NCBI RefSeq assembly: GCF_023333585.1
Contig: NZ_JAIQZN010000023.1
Span: 20,338-84,337, forward strand
Length of the DNA: 64,000 nt
Reading direction: 5' to 3'
From: Argonema antarcticum A004/B2
GTDB lineage: Bacteria; Cyanobacteriota; Cyanobacteriia; Cyanobacteriales; Aerosakkonemataceae
The first letter of the stretch is position 1; every line of letters starts with the position of its first letter. The position numbers and the translations under genes were made by a program. A model generated the notes under the pieces. That model saw only the letters and a list, made by a program, of their open reading frames with translations, did no database searches and was not told where the DNA came from. Shown here in pieces: positions 36,745 through 44,380 of the stretch.

Positions 36745-38952
36745 TTACCTTAAGTCTTTGATTGCTTCGTCAGTGCTGTCTTCGATCCCCCAATCATCCA
36801 TATCTAGGCCGACTGAAAGGTTGTCGATCAAGTCTTGCAACCCTCCTTTCCTCAAAACCCAAGTTGTTAAGTTGCCTTTTTCTTCAAATTTGATGTTTTT
36901 ATCTTTCTCAAAAGAATAGAGGTCTTGCAGGCGATCGCGCAATTCTTGGGTGACTCGAATTGTGTTGGGTTCGGCGTGAGCGTTCAACTCGTTGGCTAGG
37001 GCTAAAGTTTCACCCCAAAGATCGTAGTTAAGCTTTTTGGTGCCGATAATGCCTGCCATAACTGCACCGGAATTAATGCCAGCAGATAAACTCAGCTTAA
37101 TTCCCAAACGATTGTTGAAATTGTGCAACACATCCATTGCTTCCAGGGCAAAATCTACGGATCGTTTTGAGTGATCCAGACGCGGTTTTGATAGCCCGCA
37201 AACTGCTATATAGCGCTCGCCAATGGTTTTGAACATCTCTACATCGTGGTTGGCGGCTGCTTGGCTCAACAGATCGATCAGTTGGTTCAGCAGGTCGGCG
37301 ACTTCTCCAACCTCCCGATTGGCACCTAGTTTTGTCAACCCAAAGATGGTGGCAGACATCACGGTGACTTGTTCGATCCGATCGGCAATTCGATCTTCGC
37401 CTTTTTTCAGTCGCTCTACTACTTTACTGGGCAAGATACTCAACAGGAGTGCCTCATTTTCGCGGTTTTTTTGTTCCAACAGATTGGTCTGATTGTGAAC
37501 GCCGTGAGCCATTTCCTTGACAAGCTGTCCTAAATCGCCAAATTCATTGCGAGAATTCAAGACTTCCTCAAAACTTGTATCTTCCTGACCGACTTTCCGA
37601 GCGCCTGCAATCATTACCTCAATCGGTTTAACAAAGCTGTGAGCGGCAACATTGGCTAAATAAGCAATCAGCAGGACGAGAATGACAGTCGCGATAAAGA
37701 GGTCTCTTTGCAGGGCGTAGACTGGCTGATAGGCTTCAGACAAATCCATCTCCGCGATAATCCCCCAATCTAGACCTTCAAGTTTGAGCGGCCCGTAGGA
37801 ACTCAGAACCGTTCTGCCGCGATAGTCTTTAATGATTGTAGTTCCTTCGGTGCCTGCGATCGCTGCTTGTGCCGATTTAGTATTTACCTTCTGCAAGAGA
37901 ATCGAGGTGCCGAGCCGCTCAATTAATTGGATATTGTTCTCCGGCGTACCGATCGACTTCAAGGCTGCCTGATACCGTTTAGGATCTTCAATCAGAAAAC
38001 GGGAAACAGAACGCATCAACATATCCGATCCTATCATGTAAGTCTCTCCCGTATTGCCCAACCCATTCTGCTTCCAGTTTTTATTACCAGTCAGGACGTT
38101 GTTGATTTCATCAACTGGCAATTGGATCGCCAAAATACCGACAATGTGCGGGCCGTTATAAATCGGGCCAGCGATGAAAGCGGCGGGTGCCATATAGGAA
38201 GGACGATAGGGTTTGAAATCGACAATTTGGATCGCCCCTCGGTTTGGGCTTTTCTGCACTGCCGCTACAACTTCTGCCAGATTGCTTTCCTTATAAGGGC
38301 CTTTTTCTAGGTTGCTGCCAAAATCGGTTTCCTTATAGACCGTGTAGGCAACTTCCCCTGTCTTGAAATTGATGAGTAAAAAATTATAGTAGCCAAATTT
38401 CTTAATTAAATTGCGGAATATTGGGTGATACTTGCTATGAAATTTGCTGTATTCGCTGCCGTCTTGTGCATCCAGCAGTTCGTCTTTTTTGCCGACAGGA
38501 TTTGTGTTTTTGGCGATGTATTGATATTGGAGATATCTGGCGGGTTGAGTGTAAGGACGATAGGTTTCAATGTCAGGAGCGCCTGGGATAACTTTGGCGA
38601 GTCTGGAGAAAAACTCTTTTTTGTAATAATCCTCGATCGCTGCATTCCATTCGGGTGCAATGTACTGCTGATCCAGTTCTCTATACGCTCTGTTGAATTC
38701 GACCATTGCGGCGACAACCATGCGATCTTCACAAAGCGTTTCAACATGATGGCGCATATTTTTGAAGTAGGATTCGATCTGGTATGCCTTGGATGCACGA
38801 ACGCTCGTTAACTGATTGGAAATTTTATCTTCAATAGCACCCCGAACCTTGCTCCAGCCAAGGTAGCCGATCGCTATAATCGAACTCAGGCTAGCCATCA
38901 GGAGCATGATCTGAAGTTTGGATTTTATACTGAAGCGGTTGAATATTAGCAT
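36745..38952 (-). CDS. Cache-HAMP protein with degenerate class III nucleotide cyclase domain
   Basis: A 735-residue membrane receptor. Transmembrane helix 1 (about 13-31), a large periplasmic Cache-type sensor (about 35-410; GNTGETYMIGSD and SYGPLKLEGLDWGIIAEMD are typical), helix 2 (about 414-436), HAMP, a short coil and a cyclase homology domain (about 528-690). Catalytic positions are largely lost: metal Asp1 is Thr535 (SATIFGLT), metal Asp2 is Glu579 (TIGERY), the base-selecting Lys is Met573, and the transition-state Asn and Arg are Ala651 and Glu655. Only Asp644 of YDLWG remains. It is probably a signalling pseudo-cyclase. First gene of the run leading to the MscS-CNBD channel. Confidence 0.88.
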   Translation of the reverse strand: MLIFNRFSIKSKLQIMLLMASLSSIIAIGYLGWSKVRGAIEDKISNQLTSVRASKAYQIESYFKNMRHHVETLCEDRMVVAAMVEFNRAYRELDQQYIAPEWNAAIEDYYKKEFFSRLAKVIPGAPDIETYRPYTQPARYLQYQYIAKNTNPVGKKDELLDAQDGSEYSKFHSKYHPIFRNLIKKFGYYNFLLINFKTGEVAYTVYKETDFGSNLEKGPYKESNLAEVVAAVQKSPNRGAIQIVDFKPYRPSYMAPAAFIAGPIYNGPHIVGILAIQLPVDEINNVLTGNKNWKQNGLGNTGETYMIGSDMLMRSVSRFLIEDPKRYQAALKSIGTPENNIQLIERLGTSILLQKVNTKSAQAAIAGTEGTTIIKDYRGRTVLSSYGPLKLEGLDWGIIAEMDLSEAYQPVYALQRDLFIATVILVLLIAYLANVAAHSFVKPIEVMIAGARKVGQEDTSFEEVLNSRNEFGDLGQLVKEMAHGVHNQTNLLEQKNRENEALLLSILPSKVVERLKKGEDRIADRIEQVTVMSATIFGLTKLGANREVGEVADLLNQLIDLLSQAAANHDVEMFKTIGERYIAVCGLSKPRLDHSKRSVDFALEAMDVLHNFNNRLGIKLSLSAGINSGAVMAGIIGTKKLNYDLWGETLALANELNAHAEPNTIRVTQELRDRLQDLYSFEKDKNIKFEEKGNLTTWVLRKGGLQDLIDNLSVGLDMDDWGIEDSTDEAIKDLR

Positions 38953-39243
38953 GATATAGCTAGGGACTAGGGGCTAAGGAAGCGGGAAGAGAGAAAAGGG
39001 AAAAGGAGTAAGGGATGGAAGTACCAGAAGTAAGAGTTGGAGTTATCCTAACCGACGAGAGCGGTGCTAAGCTGTCGCGCATTTAAATTTTACTCGCTCG
39101 TCGGGCAAGATGCCCATCCCACAAGAATCTTATCAAAGTTGACTGTAAAATTAGATGCACAGCAGCTTATATTTTGCACCTTTTTTAGCAGAGGTTCTGA
39201 AAAATTTACGGCTGAGCCGGACAGATCAGCCGTATTTAAGAGA
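38953..39243. other. Intergenic stretch upstream of the cyclase-like gene
   Basis: About 290 bp between the start of the cyclase-like gene and the 3' end of glsA. It holds short GGGGCTA- and GGGAAA-like repeats and a second copy of the GATGCCCATCCCACAAGA motif (about 39104-39126) seen near 25240. No gene is supported. Confidence 0.4.
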
Positions 39244-40275
39244 TTACCAAAGATCGGCTGAATCTCCACCTTCGATCAAGTCTTTCAAGACGTGGGTTGG
39301 TTTGGCGACGTTGAACAAATGCAAACCAAAGTCTTTTGAGAGGTCTTCGCAAACTTTGATGCCTCTGACGCTATTTCCCTTGGCATCTAGGGGTGGGGAA
39401 AAAGTGCCGATTCCCAGCTTTCCGGGAACGACGGCTGTAATCCCTCCTCCCACGCTACTTTGAGCAGGCATTCCCACTCGGTACATCCACTCGCTAGAGT
39501 AGTCGTACATACCGCAAGTGAGCATGACGCTGATAACATCCTGAACGTAGCGTTCGTCAATGGCTCGTTCTTTAGTAATTGGATTGATGCCACAGTTAGC
39601 AAGGGTTGCAGCCATCATTGCTAAGTCGTGGGCATTTACTATAATAGAGCATTGCTGGAAATAGAGGTCGAGGGTTTCTTCGATGCGATCGCTCACCATG
39701 CCAAAATTGAGCATGAGATATGCGATCGCGCGGTTCCGATTTCCCGTTGCTTTCTGGGATAGAAAAACCGGGACGTTAATATCGTGCTTTCGTCCGGTAT
39801 AACTGCTGAACATATCGAGGATGCGTGTCAGGCGTTCGGTCGCCCCATCTCCTTTGATTAAATCGGTGGTTGCGATCGCACCTGCATTTACAATTGGGTT
39901 ATAAGGACGATTTGTTTTTTCATCTAAAACAATCGCATTAAACGCCTCTCTTGTTGGCTCAACACTCACCTTGCTATTCACATACTCTCGACCCCAATCT
40001 TCCAGTGCCAAACCATATACAAATGCTTTGGAAATCGATTGAATTGTGAATAACTTATCGCCATCTCCCACCTCAAACACCTGACCGTCAGATGTCACTA
40101 CGCAGATGCCAAAATCCTCCTGTTTAGCTAACGCCAATTCCGGTATGTAGTCCGCAACAGCACCTTCATCGAGGGATTGATACTTGTCACACAGATCGTT
40201 CAGATAGGAACGAAACGGCGAAGTTACCGATTGAATCGAATTGGCGAAAAATTGCAAATCACCTGTGTCAACCAT
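39244..40275 (-). CDS. glsA: Glutaminase A
   Basis: A 343-residue serine-dependent glutaminase converting glutamine to glutamate and ammonia in the cytosol. The active site S80-x-x-K83 lies in FTIQSISKAF. YNPIVNAGAI and SSYTGRKHDINVPVFLSQKATGNR-type segments (read in pieces) are conserved family blocks, and GVGGGI-like SSVGGGITAVVPG closes the pocket. The start is set at ATG 40275: AAAGG lies 5 nt upstream, while the longer frame begins with a TTG that includes this site. It stands alone and is usually tied to nitrogen or acid metabolism. Confidence 0.94.
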   Translation of the reverse strand: MVDTGDLQFFANSIQSVTSPFRSYLNDLCDKYQSLDEGAVADYIPELALAKQEDFGICVVTSDGQVFEVGDGDKLFTIQSISKAFVYGLALEDWGREYVNSKVSVEPTREAFNAIVLDEKTNRPYNPIVNAGAIATTDLIKGDGATERLTRILDMFSSYTGRKHDINVPVFLSQKATGNRNRAIAYLMLNFGMVSDRIEETLDLYFQQCSIIVNAHDLAMMAATLANCGINPITKERAIDERYVQDVISVMLTCGMYDYSSEWMYRVGMPAQSSVGGGITAVVPGKLGIGTFSPPLDAKGNSVRGIKVCEDLSKDFGLHLFNVAKPTHVLKDLIEGGDSADLW

Positions 40276-40399
40276 AGCTGCCTTTAACAATTTTTGATTT
40301 TATTTCAGATTAACCTCATTCACAGATCCTGAGTTGAGCAAATTTGGCTCTTTTGGAGTTGCTATGCTTTTGTTCACTCTTAAGAACATTTTTATTTCT

Positions 40400-40439
40400 T
40401 TTCCCCTCTTCCCCTCTTCCCCTCTTCCCCTCTTCCCCT
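40400..40439. repeat. 8-bp tandem repeat before glsA
   Basis: TTCCCCTC repeated five times just after the ParA-like gene's stop, in the leader region of glsA. Confidence 0.9.
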
Positions 40440-40446
40440 AGCCCCT

Positions 40447-41202
40447 TTATTCCATAATTCGCTGCGCCACCTTCCTAAACTCCTGACTTATGGGATGATC
40501 CGGGTATCTCAAACAGAAGACACCCTCACTCGCCAGCTGAACGAGATCTTCTGAGAGCGGAAAGATCCCCGCTACAGGTGCGTCATAACTTTCCTCAATT
40601 TTCTGCTTCAAAGCGTCAACATTAAGTTTGCTGTGGACTTTATTCACCGCTAGCAGCAGTTTGCGGACTTTTAGTTGCCGCGCCACATCTACTGTTACCG
40701 CCGTACCTTGATAGTCCTGTTTGTCGGGACGCAGAATCAAGATCAAAACATGAGAAATTGCGATCGATAAAAAGGTTTCTTTTGACAATCCTGGGTGGGT
40801 GTCAATAAACAGGTAATCTAACTGTAGATTTTTTACCAGCTTGCGAAACCCATCATTGAGCAATCTGACATCATATCCATCCTTCAAAACCCTGGCGATA
40901 TCATCTGCTCTCACACTAGAGGGAACCAGAAAAAGTTTGCTATCTCCGCTTAGTCCCACATTGGCGCTAACATCATACGCAGCTTCTTGGATTTCACTCT
41001 CGCCCCAAAGATAATTATTGAGAGTCTTGTGCATATTTTCCGGGTCTAAGCCGAAAATATTATGTATTCCAGGGGAAGGAACATCAGTATCAACCACACC
41101 CACCCGATTTCCTTGCTGAGCAATGGTTGTAGCCAGATTTGCTGTAAAGTTGGACTTTCCGGTGCCACCCCGATAGGAGTGAACTGACACGACTTTGGGC
41201 AC
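40447..41202 (-). CDS. ParA/MinD-like ATPase with Arg in the deviant Walker A motif
   Basis: A 251-residue P-loop ATPase of the SIMIBI class. The P-loop is Y-R11-G-G-T-G-K16-S: the catalytic K16 is present, but the signature lysine of ParA/MinD (KGGxxK) is Arg11. Switch I follows (VDTDVPSPGI), then switch II (LFIDTHPGLSKET) and a base-binding PDKQDYQGT. A GTG start follows GAGAGG by 8 nt. Such proteins position cargo or act in plasmid and septum dynamics; no ParB or MinE partner is next to it. Divergent from the NHLP-type precursor gene. Partner unknown. Confidence 0.87.
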   Translation of the reverse strand: MPKVVSVHSYRGGTGKSNFTANLATTIAQQGNRVGVVDTDVPSPGIHNIFGLDPENMHKTLNNYLWGESEIQEAAYDVSANVGLSGDSKLFLVPSSVRADDIARVLKDGYDVRLLNDGFRKLVKNLQLDYLFIDTHPGLSKETFLSIAISHVLILILRPDKQDYQGTAVTVDVARQLKVRKLLLAVNKVHSKLNVDALKQKIEESYDAPVAGIFPLSEDLVQLASEGVFCLRYPDHPISQEFRKVAQRIME

Positions 41203-41817
41203 TTCAGTAACCTCTCAGCAATTTCACTTAAAAGCAAATTTTATCTCAAAATACCACTTATTTGGGAATAATAACCAATAATAAGCGGTCGTCCTAGCAT
41301 AAGTACACAAAAAATCTGGTCATAACGACTACCTAACTAATACGGAGACGCAGGTAGGTACGTTGTTGCGCTTTAGCGCTAAAAGAGCGCTAAAGCGCAA
41401 CAACGTACCCATAGTTATTATTCAATTAATCTCCCTCTTAAAGTAGATGTAGCGCAACCTAGAGCGATGACAATTACTGTATATAGCGTATTGCCCAAAG
41501 TACAAAAAAATCTTTATCGATCCTTTATATAGATCGCACGTAAATTTACCTGAAATTCATCATACTGTTCTGGAAATGAGTTAGTTTATTAATTGAGCTA
41601 TATAGGGAATACAAAAATAAAATTTTCCCATGATTCTGGTATTCCCCTCTTTTCTATCTAAAATGTGTCCGTCCCAAAACCAATCTTGATAAATTGTTTT
41701 TTTTGGTTATCGTCTCCTCTTTTAGCATTTCAAATTTGATTTGGCAAACCACTAGCTGGATCTGCAAATTAGCTAAACGTAAGAATGCAAGTCGCCGATC
41801 TTAAAAAGGAGTAATTT
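41203..41817. other. Regulatory region before the first NHLP-type precursor
   Basis: About 615 bp between divergent genes. It contains the 24-bp hairpin at 41357-41409, a long AT-rich stretch (about 41480-41760), and at 41806-41811 an AAGGAG ribosome site 6 nt before the precursor's ATG. The long AT-rich leader suggests that the precursor is controlled here, but no promoter box is certain. Confidence 0.5.
41357..41409. repeat. Perfect 24-bp inverted repeat of the AGCGCT-CAACTACGTAC family
   Basis: Left arm 41357-41380 and right arm 41386-41409 are exact reverse complements around a 5-nt AAAAG loop (arm end AGCGCTAAAGCGCAACAACG). Related units occur at 43819-43843, 43850-43981 and 44100-44355. 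Confidence 0.92.
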
Positions 41818-42417
41818 ATGTCAGAAAATCTCACCCAGGCAATCAACGCTGCAAATTTATCAGAGCGAGAGTTACGCTTTATCAAAGCTCAACAAGCTAT
41901 CGATAATCTTCGTAGGGATATTGAGCAGAATGAAGCCCTAAAATCGCAATTAGAAACCGCCCAAAACCTGGAAGTATTTTTCAAAATTGCTGCTGAGAAT
42001 GGCGAGAAGTTTACGGTTTCAGACCTGCAAACGATCGTGGACTGGTCACTAGAGAATACAGAAGCCAACTCCGATGAACTCGACGACTATGAACTGAGTG
42101 AAGATGATTTAGATATGGTGGCTGGCGGTGCTACCAAAGCAAGGGCAATGTCAATAAACAGTTATTGGCATGATAAGGGTATTATCGTAGATGGGAAGTC
42201 TTTCCACCTCACATACCAATCGTTGCAAATGCGATCGCAATTGGTCACGGCTGTCCAAAATATGGAGATATGGGAGTGGCTGGGGAATGGCAAGGTGAGG
42301 GTGAGTGACAGCGACGGAATATATGGTTCCTACGAGATAAGCAATATGTCCTATGACGGAGATGTCAACCCTCTAGAGATAGATAAATTAAATACGAGTA
42401 TCTACGAACTTTTCTAA
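41818..42417 (+). CDS. Nif11/NHLP-type leader precursor with large cargo domain, copy 1
   Basis: A 199-residue secreted-product precursor. Residues 1-104 are a Nif11-like leader: helical (ELRFIKAQQAIDNLRRDIEQ, LKSQLETAQNLEVFF, GEKFTVSDLQ), then acidic DDYELSEDDLDMVAGG, ending in Gly103-Gly104 where a C39 peptidase cuts. The remaining 95 residues are far longer than a usual RiPP core and have no Cys. They begin ATKARAMSINSYWHD and look like a small folded domain with W-E-W and SDSDG turns. AAGGAG sits 6 nt upstream of ATG. No modifying enzyme is adjacent; the matching NHLM exporter is 13 kb downstream. Cargo function is unknown. Confidence 0.85.
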   Translation: MSENLTQAINAANLSERELRFIKAQQAIDNLRRDIEQNEALKSQLETAQNLEVFFKIAAENGEKFTVSDLQTIVDWSLENTEANSDELDDYELSEDDLDMVAGGATKARAMSINSYWHDKGIIVDGKSFHLTYQSLQMRSQLVTAVQNMEIWEWLGNGKVRVSDSDGIYGSYEISNMSYDGDVNPLEIDKLNTSIYELF

Positions 42418-42440
42418 GAGGCTGTTTGAATTGTTCTGAA

Positions 42441-42580
42441 CTCCCAGAAACCCGGTTTCTGGGAGAAACCGGGTTTCTTTGGGCCTTGAACTCCCAGAAA
42501 CCCGGTTTCTGGGAGAAACCGGGTTTCTTTGGGGCCTGAACTCCCAGAAACCCGGTTTCTGGGAGAAACCGGGTTTCTGT
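42441..42580. repeat. Three 50-bp palindromic repeats after precursor copy 1
   Basis: Units begin at 42441, 42491 and 42541. Each carries CTCCCAGAAACCCGGTTTCT followed by GGGAGAAACCGGGTTTCT, so each can fold into a GC-rich hairpin. A related single hairpin is at 49080-49112. They may end transcription of the precursor. Frames read through them are repeat artefacts. Confidence 0.92.
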
Positions 42581-42751
42581 TGACAACCAACTAAGTATAT
42601 GTGTAAAATTGTGATAAATTTTTGTGCGTATCTCGACTTGACAAAGTAAGAGAGGTTGGCGGTTAACATTTGGCGTTTATTTAGGCCCATTTGTTCGGAA
42701 AAAGTTTACAGGCCAATCCAACCAAAATTTGTCATAGTTTTTTTTGCTTTT

Positions 42752-42892
42752 AGAGTTTTTGTCAATCCAGATCTCGACGGACAATATAATTCGTATATCC
42801 TACAGCCGATCGGCACTCAAATAGTCTATAATGGATCTACTGTGGGGATGACGATCGATACCTCGAATACAACTTATTGGCAGAATTTCTAA
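42752..42892 (+). pseudogene. 3' remnant of a third NHLP-type precursor
   Basis: The translation RVFVNPDLDGQYNSYI, then IVYNGSTVG, then a Thr/Asn-rich end, parallels the last 45 residues of the two intact precursors (VRVSDSDGIYGSYEIS and VEVFDLDGKVSPYKIT). After its stop the DNA TTTCTAAGAGGCTGTTTG is identical over 18 bp to that around the stop of copy 1 (42411-42428 versus 42886-42903). There is no leader, double-glycine or ribosome site upstream. It is therefore the truncated end of a duplicated gene. Confidence 0.65.
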
Positions 42893-42937
42893 GAGGCTGT
42901 TTGTCAAGAAAATTCGTTCTTTCGGGTCAAATATGCT

Positions 42938-43000
42938 GTAGTAGCACAGGATCATTAAAATCTTGGGATTGCCAACATATTGATGATGCCGTGCTACTAC
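42938..43000. repeat. Short inverted repeat upstream of precursor copy 2
   Basis: Perfect 10-bp arms GTAGTAGCAC (42938-42947) and GTGCTACTAC (42991-43000). It lies about 100 bp before the copy 2 start and may be a hairpin in its leader or the trace of a small mobile element. Confidence 0.6.
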
Positions 43001-43100
43001 AAAATAAACAGGCTCTAAATTCCGCCGATATGGTAAAGGATGCAACTACTAATTGACTAAATATTTCATGCAGTTTACCAATATGAAGCAGGAGTTACTC

Positions 43101-43730
43101 GTGTCACAGCAACCGATCCAGCCTATCAATGCTGAGGATTTACCCATTGAAGAGTACAATTTTGTTAAGGCTCAACAAGCGATATACGAACTATGTCTAG
43201 CACTTCAACAAGATGAGGCGCTCAAATCGCAACTAGAAACTGCTAAAAACCCTGATAATTTTATCCAGGTTGCTGCCGAACTCGGCTATGATTTCACGGT
43301 TTCAGATTTGGAATTTGCCATGCGTTGGGCGCTGGAAAAGACAGATCTCGACTCCGATGAATTCGATGACTACGAACTCAGTGAAGAAGATTTAGAAGCT
43401 GTGGCGGGTGGAACGGGTCGTGCAAGAGCCATGTCAGTGAATAGTTATTGGCACGATACTGGTATTTTAGTCAACCAACAATGTTTCCATTTAGTCGAAC
43501 AATCGACAGACGCACGAAGCCAAATGGAAGTTGCGCTTGAAACGATGGAACTGTGGGTATGGAAGGGTAACAACACAGTCGAAGTATTCGATCTCGACGG
43601 AAAAGTTAGTCCGTACAAAATAACTGGCATCACTTATAATGGGCTTGCCTTGAGTTTATTACAGAACACATCGGGTAAAGAAACTTACTCCTCTGGTGGT
43701 ATAGGTAGTATAACTGGTCTTCTTCTTTAG
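43101..43730 (+). CDS. Nif11/NHLP-type leader precursor with large cargo domain, copy 2
   Basis: A 209-residue paralogue of copy 1. The GTG at 43101 is chosen as start: AGGAG (43090-43094) lies 6 nt upstream, and the N-terminus then aligns residue for residue with copy 1 (MSQQPIQPINAEDL against MSENLTQAINAANL). The double glycine falls at exactly 103-104, as in copy 1. Earlier in-frame starts (TTG 43053, ATG 43068, 43083) break this match. The leader ends DDYELSEEDLEAVAGG. The 105-residue cargo begins TGRARAMSVNSYWHD and aligns without gaps for about 75 residues; Cys128 replaces Ser128. The tail is different and Gly/Ser-rich (SSGGIGSITGLLL). Function unknown. Confidence 0.85.
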   Translation: MSQQPIQPINAEDLPIEEYNFVKAQQAIYELCLALQQDEALKSQLETAKNPDNFIQVAAELGYDFTVSDLEFAMRWALEKTDLDSDEFDDYELSEEDLEAVAGGTGRARAMSVNSYWHDTGILVNQQCFHLVEQSTDARSQMEVALETMELWVWKGNNTVEVFDLDGKVSPYKITGITYNGLALSLLQNTSGKETYSSGGIGSITGLLL

Positions 43731-43849
43731 AGGGTCGGCATCGGGTGCATCTCATTTTTGCATAACAGAATTGTCGGTTGGAAAAGTGGGAAAAGTGGGT
43801 AATATAGCTAATTAAGATAGCGCTGAAGCGCAACAACGTACCCATTACA

Positions 43850-43981
43850 AAATCTTAGGTATGTAGTTGCGCTTCAGCGCTCTTGACTCCTTTCGGGCCA
43901 CAAGTACCGATTACCCATTCCGAACCAAATCTTAGGTATGTAGTTACGCTTCAGCGCTCTTGACTCCTTTCGGGCCACAAG
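43850..43981. repeat. 55-bp direct repeat carrying the AGCGCT motif
   Basis: Copies at 43850-43904 and 43927-43981 differ at one base. Each starts AAATCTTAGGTATGTAGTT, includes CGCTTCAGCGCTC and ends TTTCGGGCCACAAG. The core is the reverse complement of the 33-bp tandem unit at 44100-44355. A plus-oriented single copy precedes it at about 43819-43843. Confidence 0.88.
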
Positions 43982-44099
43982 ATTATGTAGAGGCATTAGC
44001 ATTGCAGAATTAAGGTTTCGGTTTTGAGTTAAGATTAATTTTGTAATGCGAGAGCCCGACAACTATATATATAGTCTTTTATTATATAAGGGAGTAAGT

Positions 44100-44355
44100 A
44101 AAGAGCGCTGAAGCGCAACTACGTACCGGAGTAAAGAGCGCTGAAGCGCAACTACGTACTTGAGTAAAGAGCGCTGAAGCGCAACTACGTACTTGAGTAA
44201 AGAGCGCTGAAGCGCAACTACGTACTTGAGTAAAGAGCGCTGAAGCGCAACTACGTACCGGAGTAAAGAGCGCTGAAGCGCAACTACGTACCGGAGTAAA
44301 GAGCGCTGAAGCGCAACTACGTACTTGAGTAAAGAGCGCTGAAGCGCAACTACGT
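44100..44355. repeat. Eight tandem 33-bp repeats before the exoprotein gene
   Basis: Units start at 44100, 44133, 44166, 44199, 44232, 44265, 44298 and 44331 (the last is partial). Each begins AAAGAGCGCTGAAGCGCAAC and ends TACGTAC plus CGGAGT or TTGAGT. The variable four bases alternate between two types (CCGG in units 1, 5, 6; CTTG in 2, 3, 4, 7), so the array grew by unequal duplication. GCGC-TGAA-GCGC can form a small stem-loop. The array ends 25 bp before the exoprotein ATG. Confidence 0.96.
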
Positions 44356-44380
44356 CAGGTTAGCGGGAGAGTGTCAACAA

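Noticed and set aside
42441..42580. CRISPR-like array after precursor copy 1
   Set aside because: The 50-bp period is made of near-identical palindromic units with no variable spacers. It is a REP-type repeat.
41818..43730. The FGE homologue as maturase for the NHLP-type precursors
   Set aside because: FGE needs a CxPxR target. Copy 1 cargo has no Cys, and copy 2 has Cys128 followed by FHL, so the motif is absent.
44100..44355. CRISPR array with 33-bp period
   Set aside because: Units are contiguous with no unique spacers and no cas genes nearby.
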